A DNA stretch of 64,000 nt from Nematostella vectensis (taxonomy: Eukaryota; Cnidaria; Anthozoa; Actiniaria; Edwardsiidae): assembly GCF_932526225.1 (NCBI RefSeq), contig NC_064043.1:16058085-16122084 (forward strand), given 5' to 3'. Each line of letters begins with the position of its first letter. Position 1 is the stretch's first letter. Below are positions 8,906 through 23,200 of this stretch, piece after piece. The notes beneath the pieces are model-generated. The model searched no databases. It saw nothing but the letters and a program-made list of their open reading frames with translations, and had not been told where the DNA came from. The position numbers were made by a program, and so were the translations under genes.

Positions 8906-10618
8906 TCAATTTCCCATACAGTCGCCAACAATTCTTGTGACTGTACCCCAGCAGGCAAGGTCACCCCAGGTGGTGTACTGTATATTGGGGAACAAGGAGA
9001 ATGGGCGGCCCCTGAACCCTGTCGGTTGTTCATAGAGTATTTCTTGGGCTGGGAAGTTCTTACCCTTGGTAAGTAGCTTTTCCCCTATCATTAACACATA
9101 ATCTAAACATCCTATCTCAAAGATCCCAGGTACATTCGGAAAGCTAAAATCTTCAGGCTAAAAATAATAAACATAGGCTGAGCAAATACTCCAGTCCAAA
9201 CCCAGTGAGAAAAAAAAAAAGAGAACAAATCACTCGTTTGATTGCTTTGTTCACTGCAGTACCAGACCAGACATAATTTACAGATGAAGATGAAGAATGA
9301 AGATGAAGAAATGATTTTTATCATTGTAACTTAATAGATTATTTATTTTTTTCTATTATAATTATCGATGAGAGATATGCTTTAAGAAGAAATAAAAGCT
9401 CGGCAAATATAAGTTTTGTATCAATAGGGCACCCTTTTAAGGCCTATTGTACAGGCTTGGCATCTTGACGCGCGATGCCACAAATATAATTGAGTTAACT
9501 AGTATGCAAGTAAACTTTTGCCCTTGTGTGATTAGCGATTTTCAGATGAAGAAACATTATAGCTATAAGATAAAAAAAGAAAGAATGATAACAACAGTGA
9601 CCTCCTTCCAAGCAGTTAAGGCAGAGCAATTCACCATTCGCAGATTTTCATTTTTTTATATCTTCTCTCAATCAATTGATTGCTTTGTTCAGAGCAGAAA
9701 AAGACGAGACATAATTTACAAAGGACCACCCATTTATTCTCTTATCTGATTCACAGGACACGAGAAGATCAGATGAAAAAAAGATTATATCACTATAAAA
9801 CTAAAACAGAACGAATGATAACAACAGTAACATCTTCTTCGTGGCGTGTGCTACCTTATAGGAAACAGAGAAGTCCCAAGTATCTGAGAAACCATCTGCG
9901 ATGTTAGTTGAAAATGAAGAACAAGGACTATAACGAAGTTAAAGAAAAACTTAAAAACATTTGAAAATCTTTTTGAATCTCAATTAGAAATATTTAAAGA
10001 ATCAGACCGTGCGCACATAGGACCCAGTCCCACCCCTGAAACTGATTTTTCAACTCACTTGCTTCTACGTGGCGTGTGCTACCTAATAGCAAACAGAGAA
10101 GTCCCAAGTATCTGAGACTGATTTCTCGACTCTCACTTGCCTCTTCGTGGCGTGTCCTACTTGATAGCAAACAGAGAAGTCCAAAATATCAAGCGGTACT
10201 AGACCGCTTGTTGACGTTTCTGGTCGGGACTGGATACTCCCCCGGTTAAGGCTAAGCAGGACAATCAGATTGTGATGCCGAAATTTTTTGACCCGAGGGA
10301 CCACATGCCTGCAAACTCTTTTATGGCATCCAAGGCAGAGCACTAGATAATACTAGATGGGTGGCCAGTCTTCAGCAATACCCAGTCAAGCAAGCCAAAA
10401 AAAGAAAATATTGCATGTAGTCGTGGGTGGGGGTCTCCTTAGTTTACATGGCTGTTGTCACGCATTACAACGCCCCAGCGAAAGAACGATCTATCCATCA
10501 AGTTTATCTCTTTGAGATCCTTTGTTTATATTGCCAGTTTGTTGGGAGAACGTGGCATCTCGTCAACTAGTGTACACACTGCATCTTGAGGACTAGTGGT
10601 TAATCAAAGTCAAGCACT
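8906..10618. repeat. Repeat unit 4, short (1,713 bp), one module
   Basis: This unit has a single module of M2 type. Its U-to-M junction reads AAGGAGAATGGGCGGCCCCTG (split as AAGGAGAATG, then GGCGGCCCCTG) instead of the usual AAGGGAATGG, then GTGGCCAATG. The module carries GTGACCTCC near 9598, an allele otherwise seen in the divergent cores. Private changes are CACAGGACACG near 9754 and CTTCTACGTGG in R2 near 10,063. Confidence 0.96.
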
Positions 10619-12980
10619 TCAATTTCCCATACAGTCGCCAACAATTCTTGTGACTGTACCCCAGCAGGCAAGGTCACCCCAGGTGGTGTACTGTATATTG
10701 GGGAACAAAGGGAATGGGTGGCCAATGAACCCTGTCGGTTGTTCATAGAGTATTTCTTGGGCTGGGAAGTTCTTACCCTTGGTAAGTAGCTTTTCCCCTA
10801 TCATTAACACATAATCTAAACATCCTATCTCAAAGATCCCAGGTACATTCGGAAAGCTAAAATCTTCAGGCTAAAAATAATAAACATAGGCTAAGCAAAT
10901 ACTCCAGTCCAAACCCAGTGAGAAAAAAAAAGAGAACAAATCACTCGTTTGATTGCTTTGTTCACTGCAGTACCAGACCAGACATAATTTACAGATGAAG
11001 ATGAAGAATGAAGATGAAGAAATGATTTTTATCATTGTAACTTAATAGATTATTTTTTTTTCTATTATAATTATCGATGAGAGATATGCTTTAAGAAGAA
11101 ATAAAAGCTCCGCAAATATAAGTTTTGTATCAATAGGGCACCCTTTTAAGGCCTATTGTACAGGCTTGGCATCTTGACGCGCGATGCCACAAATATAATT
11201 GAGTTAACTAGTATGCAAGTAAACTTTTCCCCTTGTGTGATTAGCGATTTTCAGATGAAGAAACATTATAACTATAACATTAAAAAAGAAAGAATGATAA
11301 CAGTAGCATCCTTCCAAGCAGTTAAGGCAGAGCAATTCACCATTCGCAGTTTTTCATTTTTTCATTTTTCGGCCCCTGAACCCTGTCGGTTGTTCATAGA
11401 GTATTTCTTGGGCTGGGAAGTTCTCACCCTTGGTAAGTAGCTTTTCCCCTATCATTAACACATAATCTAAACATCCTATCTCAAAGATCCCAGGTACCTT
11501 CGGAAAGCTAAAATCTTCAGGCTAAAAATAAAACACATAGGCTGAGCAAATACTCCAGTCCAAACCCAGTGAGAACAAAAAGAGAACAAATCAATCGTTT
11601 GATTGCTTTGTTCACTGCAGTACCAGACCAGACATAATTTACAGATGAAGATGAAGAATGAAGATGAAGAAATGATTTTTATCATTGTAACTTAATAGAT
11701 TATTTATTTTTTTCTATTATTATTATCGATGAGAGATATGCTTTAAGAAGAAATAAAAGCTCGGCAAATATAAGTTTTGCATCAATAGGGCACCCTTTTA
11801 AGGCCTATTGTACAGGCTTGGCATCTTGACGCGCGATGCCACAAATATAATTGAGTTAACTAGTATGCAAGTAAACTTTTGCCCTTGTGTGATTAGCGAT
11901 TTTCAGATGAAGAAACATTATAGCTATAAGATAAAAAAAGAAAGAATGATAACAACAGTAGCATCCTTCCAAGCAGTTAAGGCAGAGCAATTCACCATTC
12001 GCAGATTTTCATTTTTTTTATATCTTCTCTCAATTAATTGATTGCTTTGTTCAGAGCAGAAAAAGACGAGACATAATTTACGAAGGATCACCCATTTATT
12101 CTCTTATCTGATTCACAAGACACGAGAAGATCAGATTAAAAAAAGATTATATCACTATAAAACTAAAACAGAACGAATGATAACAACAGTAACATCTTCT
12201 TCGTGGCGTGTGCTACCTTATAGGAAACAGAGAAGTCCCAAGTATCTGAGAAACCATCTGCGATGTTAGTTGAAAATGAAGAACAAGGACAGAAACGAAG
12301 TTAAAGAAAAACTTAAAAACATTTGAAAATCTTTTTGAATCTCAATTAGAAATATTTAAAGAATCAGACCGTGCGCACATAGGACCCAGTCCCACCCCTG
12401 AAACTGATTTTTCAACTCACTTGCTTCTTCGTGGCGTGTGCTACCTAATAGCAAACAGAGAAGTCCCAAGTATCTGAGACTGATTTCTCGACTCTCACTT
12501 GCCTCTTCGTGGCGTGTCCTACTTGATAGCAAACAGAGAAGTCCAAAATATCAAGCGGTACTAGACCGCTTGTTGACGTTTCTGGTCGGGACTGGATACT
12601 CCCCCGGTTAAGGCTAAGCAGGACAATCAGATTGTGATGCCGAAATTTTTTGACCCGAGGGACCACATGCCTGCAAACTCTTTTATGGCATCCAAGGCAG
12701 AGCACCAAATAATACTAGATGGGTGGCCAGTCTTCAGCAATACCCAGTCAAGCAAGCCAAAAAAAGAAAATATTGCATGTAGTCGTGGGTGGGGGTCTCC
12801 TTAGTTTACATGGCTGTTGTCACGCATTACAACGCCCCAGCGAAAGAACGATCTATCCATCAAGTTTATCTCTTTGAGATCCTTTGTTTATATTGCCAGT
12901 TTGTTGGGAGAACGTGGCATCTCGTCAACTAGTGTACATACTGCATCTTGAGGACTAGTGGTTAATCAAAGTCAAGCACT
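10619..12980. repeat. Repeat unit 5, long (2,362 bp), two modules
   Basis: This is the 9,259-bp-offset duplicate of unit 1, sharing TTTGCATCAA near 11,776. Private changes are AAAACACATAGG near 11,528, GTTCTCACCC near 11,420, and CAGATTAAAA near 12,132, which removes the ATG of the C segment. R3 has CTTGATAGC near 12,523. Confidence 0.97.
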
Positions 12981-15344
12981 TCAATTTCCCATACAGTCGC
13001 CAACAATTCTTGTGACTGTACCCCAGCAGGCAAGGTCACCCCAGGTGGTGTACTGTATATTGGGGAACAAAGGGAATGGGTGGCCAATGAACCCTGTCGG
13101 TTGTTCATAGAGTATTTCTTGGGCTGGGAAGTTCTTACCCTTGGTAAGTAGCTTTTCCCCTATCATTAACACATAATCTAAACATCCTATCTCAAAGATC
13201 CCAAGTACATTCGGAAAGCTAAAATCTTCAGGCTAAAAATAATAAACATAGGCTGAGCAAATACTCCAGTCCAAACCCAGTGAGAAAAAAAAAAGAGAAC
13301 AAATCACTCGTTTGATTGCTTTGTTCACTGCAGTACCAGACCAGACATAATTTACAGATGAAGACGAAGAATGAAGATGAAGAAATGATTTTTATCATTG
13401 TAACTTAATAGATTATTTTTTTTTCTATTATAATTATCGATGAGACATATGCTTTAAGAAGAAATAAAAGCTCCGCAAATATAAGTTTTGTATCAATAGG
13501 GCACCCTTTTAAGGCCTATTGTACAGGCTTGGCATCTTGACGCGCGATGCCACAAATATAATTGAGTTAACTAGTATGCAAGTAAACTTTTCCCCTTGTG
13601 TGATTAGCGATTTTCAGATGAAGAAACATTATAACTATAACATTAAAAAAGAAAGAATGATAACAGTAGCATCCTTCCAAGCAGTTAAGGCAGAGCAATT
13701 CACCATTCGCAGTTTTTCATTTTTTCATTTTTCGGCCCCTGAACCCTGTCGGTTGTTCATAGAGTATTTCTTGGGCTGGGAAGTTCTTACCCTTGGTAAG
13801 TAGCTTTTCCCCTATCATTAACACATAATCTAAACATCCTATCTCAAAGATCCCAGGTACCTTCGGAAAGCTAAAATCTTCAGGCTAAAAATAATAAACA
13901 TAGGCTGAGCAAATACTCCAGTCCAAACCCAGTGAGAACAAAAAGAGAACAAATCAATCGTTTGATTGCTTTGTTCATTGCAGTACCAGACCAGACATAA
14001 TTTACAGATGAAGATGAAGAATGAAGATGAAGAAATGATTTTTATCATTGTAACTTAATAGATTATTTATTTTTTTCTATTATTATTATCGATGAGAGAT
14101 ATGCTTTAAGAAGAAATAAAAGCTCGGCAAATATAAGTTTTGTATCAATAGGGCACCCTTTTAAGGCCTATTGTACAGGCTTGGCATCTTGACGCGCGAT
14201 GCCACAAATATAATTGAGTTAACTAGTATGCAAGTAAACTTTTGCCCTTGTGTGATTAGCGATTTTCAGATGAAGAAACATTATAGCTATAAGATAAAAA
14301 AAAGAAAGAATGATAACAACAGTAGCATCCTTCCAAGCAGTTAAGGCAGAGCAATTCACCATTCGCAGATTTTCATTTTTTTTATATCTTCTCTCAATTA
14401 ATTGATTGCTTTGTTCAGAGCAGAAAAAGACGAGACATAATTTACGAAGGATCACCCATTTATTCTCTTATCTGATTCACAAGACACGAGAAGATCAGAT
14501 GAAAAAAAGATTATATCACTATAAAACTAAAACAGAACGAATGATAACAACAGTAACATCTTCTTCGTGGCGTGTGCTACCTTATAGGAAACAGAGAAGT
14601 CCCAAGTATCTGAGAAACCATCTGCGATGTTAGTTGAAAATGAAGAACAAGGACAGAAACGAAGTTAAAGAAAAACTTAAAAACATTTGAAAATCTTTTT
14701 GAATCTCAATTAGAAATATTTAAAGAATCAGACCGTGCGCACATAGGACCCAGTCCCACCCCTGAAACTGATTTTTCAACTCACTTGCTTCTTCGTGGCG
14801 TGTGCTACCTAATAGCAAACAGAGAAGTCCCAAGTATCTGAGACTGATTTCTCGACTCTCACTTGCCTCTTCGTGGCGTGTCCTACTTTATAGCAAACAG
14901 AGAAGTCCAAAATATCAAGCGGTACTAGACCGCTTGTTGACGTTTCTGGTCGGGACTGGATACTCCCCCGGTTAAGGCTAAGCAGGACAATCAGATTGTG
15001 ATGCCGAAATTTTTTGACCCGAGGGACCACATGCCTGCAAACTCTTTTATGGCATCCAAGGCAGAGCACCAAATAATACTAGATGGGTGGCCAGTCTTCA
15101 GCAATACCCAGTCAAGCAAGCAAAAAAAAGAAAATATTGCATGTAGTCGTGGGTGGGGGTCTCCTTAGTTTACATGGCTGTTGTCACGCATTACAACGCC
15201 CCAGCGAAAGAACGATCTATCCATCAAGTTTATCTCTTTGAGATCCTTTGTTTATATTGCCAGTTTGTTGGGAGAACGTGGCATCTCGTCAACTAGTGTA
15301 CATACTGCATCTTGAGGACTAGTGGTTAATCAAAGTCAAGCACT
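12981..15344. repeat. Repeat unit 6, long (2,364 bp), two modules
   Basis: This is the duplicate of unit 2, sharing GAAGACGAAG near 13,360 and the long A run near 14,294. Private changes are GAGACATATG near 13,442, GTTCATTGCAG near 13,973, and CAAGCAAAAAAAAG near 15,116. Confidence 0.97.
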
Positions 15345-17706
15345 TCAATTTCCCATACAGTCGCCAACAATTCTTGTGACTGTACCCCAGCAGGCAAGGT
15401 CACCCCAGGTGGTGTACTGTATATTGGGGAACAAAGGGAATGGGTGGCCAATGAACCCTGTCGGTTGTTCATAGAGTATTTCTTGGGCTGGGAAGTTCTT
15501 ACCCTTGGTAAGTAGCTTTTCCCCTATCATTAACACATAATCTAAACATCCTATCTCAAAGATCCCAAGTACATTCGGAAAGCTAAAATCTTCAGGCTAA
15601 AAATAATAAACATAGGCTGAGCAAATACTCCAGTCCAAACCCAGTGAGAAAAAAAAAGAGAACAAATCACTCGTTTGATTGCTTTGTTCACTGCAGTACC
15701 AGACCAGACATAATTTACAGATGAAGATGAAGAATGAAGATGAAGAAATGATTTTTATCATTGTAACTTAATAGATTATTTTTTTTCTATTATAATTATC
15801 GATGAGAGATATGCTTTAAGAAGAAATAAAAGCTCCGCAAATATAAGTTTTGTATCAATAGGGCACCCTTTTAAGGCCTATTGTACAGGCTTGGCATCTT
15901 GACGCGCGATGCCACAAATATAATTGAGTTAACTAGTATGCAAGTAAACTTTTCCCCTTGTGTGATTAGCGATTTTCAGATGAAGAAACATTATAACTAT
16001 AACATTAAAAAAGAAAGAATAATAACAGTAGCATCCTTCCAAGCAGTTAAGGCAGAGCAATTCACCATTCGCAGTTTTTCATTTTTTCATTTTTCGGCCC
16101 CTGAACCCTGTCGGTTGTTCATAGAGTATTTCTTGGGCTGGGAAGTTCTTACCCTTGGTAAGTAGCTTTTCCCCTATCATTAACACATAATCTAAACATC
16201 CTATCTCAAAGATCCCAGGTACCTTCGGAAAGCTAAAATCTTCAGGCTAAAAATAATAAACATAGGCTGAGCAAATACTCCAGTCCAAACCCAGTGAGAA
16301 CAAAAAGAGAACAAATCAATCGTTTGATTGCTTTGTTCACTGCAGTACCAGACCAGACATAATTTACAGATGAAGATGAAGAATGAAGATGAAGAAATGA
16401 TTTTTATCATTGTAACTTAATAGATTATTTATTTTTTTCTATTATTATTATCGATGAGAGATATGCTTTAAGAAGAAATAAAAGCTCGGCAAATATAAGT
16501 TTTGTATCAATAGGGCACCCTTTTAAGGCCTATTGTACAGGCTTGGCATCTTGACGCGCGATGCCACAAATATAATTGAGTTAACTAGTATGCAAGTAAA
16601 CTTTTGCCCTTGTGTGATTAGCGATTTTCAGATGAAGAAACATTATAGCTATAAGATAAAAAAAAGAAAGAATGATAACAACAGTAGCATCCTTCCAAGC
16701 AGTTAAGGCAGAGCAATTCACCATTCGCAGATTTTCATTTTTTTTATATCTTCTCTCAATTAATTGATTGCTTTGTTCAGAGCAGAAAAAGACGAGACAT
16801 AATTTACGAAGGATCACCCATTTATTCTCTTATCTGATTCACAAGACACGAGAAGATCAGATGAAAAAAAGATTATATAACTATAAAACTAAAACAGAAC
16901 GAATGATAACAACAGTAACATCTTCTTCGTGGCGTGTGCTACCTTATAGGAAACAGAGAAGTCCCAAGTATCTGAGAAACCATCTGCGATGTTAGTTGAA
17001 AATGAAGAACAAGGACAGAAACGAAGTTAAAGAAAAACTTAAAAACATTTGAAAATCTTTTTGAATCTCAATTAGAAATATTTAAAGAATCAGACCGTGC
17101 GAACATAGGACCCAGTCCCACCCCTGAAACTGATTTTTCAACTCACTTGCTTCTTCGTGGCGTGTGCTACCTAATAGCAAACAGAGAAGTCCCAAGTATC
17201 TGAGACTGATTTCTCGACTCTCACTTGCCTCTTCGTGGCGTGTCCTACTTTATAGCAAACAGAGAAGTCCAAAATATCAAGCGGTACTAGACCGCTTGTT
17301 GACGTTTCTGGTCGGGACTGGATACTCCCCCGGTTAAGGCTAAGCAGGACAATCAGATTGTGATGCCGAAATTTTTTGACCCGAGGGACCACATGCCTGC
17401 AAACTCTTTTATGGCATCCAAGGCAGAGCACCAAATAATACTAGATGGGTGGCCAGTCTTCAGCAATACCCAGTCAAGCAAGCCAAAAAAAGAAAATATT
17501 GCATGTAGTCGTGGGTGGGGGTCTCCTTAGTTTACATGGCTGTTGTCACGCATTACAACGCCCCAGCGAAAGAACGATCTATCCATCAAGTTTATCTCTT
17601 TGAGATCCTTTGTTTATATTGCCAGTTTGTTGGGAGAACGTGGCATCTCGTCAACTAGTGTACATACTGCATCTTGAGGACTAGTGGTTTATCAAAGTCA
17701 AGCACT
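15345..17706. repeat. Repeat unit 7, long (2,362 bp), two modules
   Basis: The left part matches unit 3 at offset 9,259 until about 16,220. After that it has the normal M2 type where unit 3 has an extra M1-like module, which places the end of the shared block. Private or rare changes are AGAATAATAAC near 16,015, TATATAACTATAAAAC near 16,873, GTGCGAACAT near 17,097, and GGTTTATCAAAG near 17,686, which is shared with the next unit. Confidence 0.97.
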
Positions 17707-20071
17707 TCAATTTCCCATACAGTCGCCAACAATTCTTGTGACTGTACCCCAGCAGGCAAGGTCACCCCAGGTGGTGTACTGTATATTGGGGAACAAAGGG
17801 AATGGGTGGCCAATGAACCCTGTCGGTTGTTCATAGAGTATTTCTTGGGCTGGGAAGTTCTTACCCTTGGTAAGTAGCTTTTCCCCTATCATTAACACAT
17901 AATCTAAACATCCTATCTCAAAGATCCCAGGTACATTCGGAAAGCTAAAATCTTCAGGCTAAAAATAATAAACATAGGCTGAGCAAATACTCCAGTCCAA
18001 ACCCAGTGAGAAAAAAAAAAAGAGAACAAATCACTCGTTTGATGGCTTTGTTCACTGCAGTACCAGACCAGACATAATTTACAGATGAAGATGAAGAATG
18101 AAGATGAAGAAATGATTTTTATCATTGTAACTTAATAGATTATTTTTTTTTCTATTATAATTATCGATGAGAGATATGCTTTAAGAAGAAATAAAAGCTC
18201 CGCAAATATAAGTTTTGTATCAATAGGGCACCCTTTTAAGGCCTATTGTACAGGCTTGGCATCTTGACGCGCGATGCCACAAATATAATTGAGTTAACTA
18301 GTATGCAAGTAAACTTTTCCCCTTGTGTGATTAGCGATTTTCAGATGAAGAAACATTATAACTATAACATTAAAAAAGAAAGAATGATAACAGTAGCATC
18401 CTTCCAAGCAGTTAAGGCAGAGCAATTCACCATTCGCGGTTTTTCATTTTTTTCATTTTTCGGCCCCTGAACCCTGTCGGTTGTTCATAGAGTATTTCTT
18501 GGGCTGGGAAGTTCTTACCCTTGGTAAGTAGCTTTTCCCCTATCATTAACACATAATCTAAACATCCTATCTCAAAGATCCCAGGTACCTTCGGAAAGCT
18601 AAAATCTTCAGGCTAAAAATAATAAACATAGGCTGAGCAAATACTCCAGTCCAAACCCAGTGAGAAAAAAAAGAGAACAAATCAATCGTTTGATTGCTTT
18701 GTTCACTGCAGTACCAGACCAGACATAATTTACAGATGAAGATGAAGAATGAAGATGAAGAAATGATTTTTATCATTGTAACTTAATAGATTATTTATTT
18801 TTTTCTATTATTATTATCGATGAGAGATATGCTTTAAGAAGAAATAAAAGCTCGGCAAATATAAGTTTTGTATCAATAGGGCACCCTTTTAAGGCCTATT
18901 GTACAGGCTTGGCATCTTGACGCGCGATGCCACAAATATAATTGAGTTAACTAGTATGCAAGTAAACTTTTGCCCTTGTGTGATTAGCGATTTTCAGATG
19001 AAGAAACATTATAGCTATAAGATAAAAAAAGAAAGAATGATAACAACAGTAGCATCCTTCCAAGCAGTTAAGGCAGAGCAATTCACCATTCGCAGATTTT
19101 CATTTTTTTTATATCTTCTCTCAATTAATTGATTGCTTTGTTCAGAGCAGAAAAAGACGAGACATAATTTACGAAGGATCACCCATTTATTCTCTTATCT
19201 GATTCATAAGACACGAGAAGATCAGATGAAAAAAAGATTATATCACTATAAAACTAAAACAGAACGAATGATAACAACAGTAACATCTTCTTCGTGGCGT
19301 GTGCTACCTTATAGGAAACAGAGAAGTCCCAAGTATCTGAGAAACCATCTGCGATGTTAGTTGAAAATGAAGAACAAGGACAGAAACGAAGTTAAAGAAA
19401 AACTTAAAAACATTTGAAAATTTTTTTGAATCTCAATTAGAAATATTTAAAGAATCAGACCGTGCGCACATAGGACCCAGTCCCACCCCTGAAACTGATT
19501 TTTCAACTCACTTGCTTCTTCGTGGCGTGTGCTACCTAATAGCAAACAGAGAAGTCCCAAGTATCTGAGACTGATTTCTCGACTCTCACTTGCCTCTTCG
19601 TGGCGTGTCCTACTTTATAGCAAACAGAGAAGTCCAAAATATCAAGCGGTACTAGACCGCTTGTTGACGTTTCTGGTCGGGACTGGATACTCCCCCGGTT
19701 AAGGCTAAGCAGGACAATCAGATTGTGATGCCGAAATTTTTTGACCCGAGGGACCACATGCCTGCAAACTCTTTTATGGCATCCAAGGCAGAGCACCAAA
19801 TAATACTAGATGGGTGGCCAGTCTTCAGCAATACCCAGTCAAGCAAGCCAAAAAAAGAAAATATTGCATGTAGTCGTGGGTGGGGGTCTCCTTAGTTTAC
19901 ATGGCTGTTGTCACGCATTACAACGCCCCAGCGAAAGAACGATCTATCCATCAAGTTTATCTCTTTGAGATCCTTTGTTTATATTGCCAGTTTGTTGGGA
20001 GAACGTGGCATCTCGTCAACTAGTGTACATACTGCATCTTGAGGACTAGTGGTTTATCAAAGTCAAGCACT
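17707..20071. repeat. Repeat unit 8, long (2,365 bp), two modules
   Basis: This unit is nearly identical to unit 9. Shared markers are GATGGCTTTG near 18,042, CGCGGTTTTTC near 18,435, GATTCATAAG near 19,201, and GGTTTATCAAAG near 20,051. Private change: AAAATTTTTTTG near 19,419. Confidence 0.97.
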
Positions 20072-22436
20072 TCAATTTCCCATACAGTCGCCAACAATTC
20101 TTGTGACTGTACCCCAGCAGGCAAGGTCACCCCAGGTGGTGTACTGTATATTGGGGAACAAAGGGAATGGGTGGCCAATGAACCCTGTCGGTTGTTCATA
20201 GAGTATTTCTTGGGCTGGGAAGTTCTTACCCTTGGTAAGTAGCTTTTCCCCTATCATTAACACATAATCTAAACATCCTATCTCAAAGATCCCAGGTACA
20301 TTCGGAAAGCTAAAATCTTCAGGCTAAAAATAATAAACATAGGCTGAGCAAATACTCCAGTCCAAACCCAGTGAGAAAAAAAAAAAGAGAACAAATCACT
20401 CGTTTGATGGCTTTGTTCACTGCAGTACCAGACCAGACATAATTTACAGATGAAGATGAAGAATGAAGATGAAGAAATGATTTTTATCATTGTAACTTAA
20501 TAGATTATTTTTTTTTCTATTATAATTATCGATGAGAGATATGCTTTAAGAAGAAATAAAAGCTCCGCAAATATAAGTTTTGTATCAATAGGGCACCCTT
20601 TTAAGGCCTATTGTACAGGCTTGGCATCTTGACGCGCGATGCCACAAATATAATTGAGTTAACTAGTATGCAAGTAAACTTTTCCCCTTGTGTGATTAGC
20701 GATTTTCAGATGAAGAAACATTATAACTATAACATTAAAAAAGAAAGAATGATAACAGTAGCATCCTTCCAAGCAGTTAAGGCAGAGCAATTCACCATTC
20801 GCGGTTTTTCATTTTTTTCATTTTTCGGCCCCTGAACCCTGTCGGTTGTTCATAGAGTATTTCTTGGGCTGGGAAGTTCTTACCCTTGGTAAGTAGCTTT
20901 TCCCCTATCATTAACACATAATCTAAACATCCTATCTCAAAGATCCCAGGTACCTTCGGAAAGCTAAAATCTTCAGGCTAAAAATAATAAACATAGGCTG
21001 AGCAAATACTCCAGTCCAAACCCAGTGAGAAAAAAAAGAGAACAAATCAATCGTTTGATTGCTTTGTTCACTGCAGTACCAGACCAGACATAATTTACAG
21101 ATGAAGATGAAGAATGAAGATGAAGAAATGATTTTTATCATTGTAACTTAATAGATTATTTATTTTTTTCTATTATTATTATCGATGAGAGATATGCTTT
21201 AAGAAGAAATAAAAGCTCGGCAAATATAAGTTTTGTATCAATAGGGCACCCTTTTAAGGCCTATTGTACAGGCTTGGCATCTTGACGCGCGATGCCACAA
21301 ATATAATTGAGTTAACTAGTATGCAAGTAAACTTTTGCCCTTGTGTGATTAGCGATTTTCAGATGAAGAAACATTATAGCTATAAGATAAAAAAAGAAAG
21401 AATGATAACAACAGTAGCATCCTTCCAAGCAGTTAAGGCAGAGCAATTCACCATTCGCAGATTTTCATTTTTTTTTTATCTTCTCTCAATTAATTGATTG
21501 CTTTGTTCAGAGCAGAAAAAGACGAGACATAATTTACGAAGGATCACCCATTTATTCTCTTATCTGATTCATAAGACACGAGAAGATCAGATGAAAAAAA
21601 GATTATATCACTATAAAACTAAAACAGAACGAATGATAACAACAGTAACATCTTCTTCGTGGCGTGTGCTACCTTATAGGAAACAGAGAAGTCCCAAGTA
21701 TCTGAGAAACCATCTGCGATGTTAGTTGAAAATGAAGAACAAGGACAGAAACGAAGTTAAAGAAAAACTTAAAAACATTTGAAAATCTTTTTGAATCTCA
21801 ATTAGAAATATTTAAAGAATCAGACCGTGCGCACATAGGACCCAGTCCCACCCCTGAAACTGATTTTTCAACTCACTTGCTTCTTCGTGGCGTGTGCTAC
21901 CTAATAGCAAACAGAGAAGTCCCAAGTATCTGAGACTGATTTCTCGACTCTCACTTGCCTCTTCGTGGCGTGTCCTACTTTATAGCAAACAGAGAAGTCC
22001 AAAATATCAAGCGGTACTAGACCGCTTGTTGACGTTTCTGGTCGGGACTGGATACTCCCCCGGTTAAGGCTAAGCAGGACAATCAGATTGTGATGCCGAA
22101 ATGTTTTGACCCGAGGGACCACATGCCTGCAAACTCTTTTATGGCATCCAAGGCAGAGCACCAGATAATACTAGATGGGTGGCCAGTCTTCAGCAATACC
22201 CAGTCAAGCAAGCCAAAAAAAGAAAATATTGCATGTAGTCGTGGGTGATGGTCTCCTTAGTTTACATGGCTGTTGTCACGCATTACAACGCCCCAGCGAA
22301 AGAACGATCTATCCATCAAGTTTATCTCTTTGAGATCCTTTGTTTATATTGCCAGTTTGTTGGGAGAACGTGGCATCTCGTCAACTAGTGTACACACTGC
22401 ATCTTGAGGACTAGTGGTTAATCAAAGTCAAGCACT
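20072..22436. repeat. Repeat unit 9, long (2,365 bp), two modules
   Basis: This is the tandem duplicate of unit 8 with the same private markers (near 20,407, 20,800 and 21,566). It differs by a TA-to-TT change in the T run near 21,475. It also has GAAATGTTTTG near 22,099, the only unit with a broken Sm-like T run, and GGGTGATGGTC near 22,244. Confidence 0.97.
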
Positions 22437-23200
22437 TCAATTTCCCATACAGTCGCCAACAATTCTTGTGACTGTACCCCAGCAGGCAAGGTCACCCCAG
22501 GTGGTGTACTGTATATTGGGGAACAAAGGGAATGGGTGGCCAATGAACCCTGTCGGTTGTTCATAGAGTATTTCTTGGGCTGGGAAGTTCTTACCCTTGG
22601 TAAGTAGCTTTTCCCCTATCATTAACACATAATCTAAACATCCTATCTCAAAGATCCCAGGTACATTCGGAAAGCTAAAATCTTCAGGCTAAAAATAATA
22701 AACATAGGCTGAGCAAATACTCCAGTCCAAACCCAGTGAGAAAAAAAAAGAGAACAAATCACTCGTTTGATTGCTTTGTTCACTGCAGTACCAGACCAGA
22801 CATAATTTACAGATGAAGATGAAGAATGAAGATGAAGAAATGATTTTTATCATTGTAACTTAATAGATTATTTTTTTTCTATTATAATTATCGATGAGAG
22901 ATATGCTTTAAGAAGAAATAAAAGCTCCGCAAATATAAGTTTTGTATCAATAGGGCACCCTTTTAAGGCCTATTGTACAGGCTTGGCATCTTGACGCGCG
23001 ATGCCACAAATATAATTGAGTTAACTAGTATGCAAGTAAACTTTTCCCCTTGTGTGATTAGCGATTTTCAGATGAAGAAACATTATAACTATAACATCAA
23101 AAAAGAAAGAATGATAACAGTAGCATCCTTCCAAGCAGTTAAGGCAGAGCAATTCACCATTCGCAGTTTTTCATTTTTTTATATCTTCTCTCAATCGTTT

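Larger units (their letters stand above)
17707..22436. repeat. Recent tandem duplication of a 2,365-bp unit
   Basis: Units 8 and 9 share four private markers and the same length, and differ at only a handful of positions. The GGTTTATCAAAG allele at both left boundaries (17,686 and 20,051) shows that the exchange breakpoint lies just upstream in U. Confidence 0.9.
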
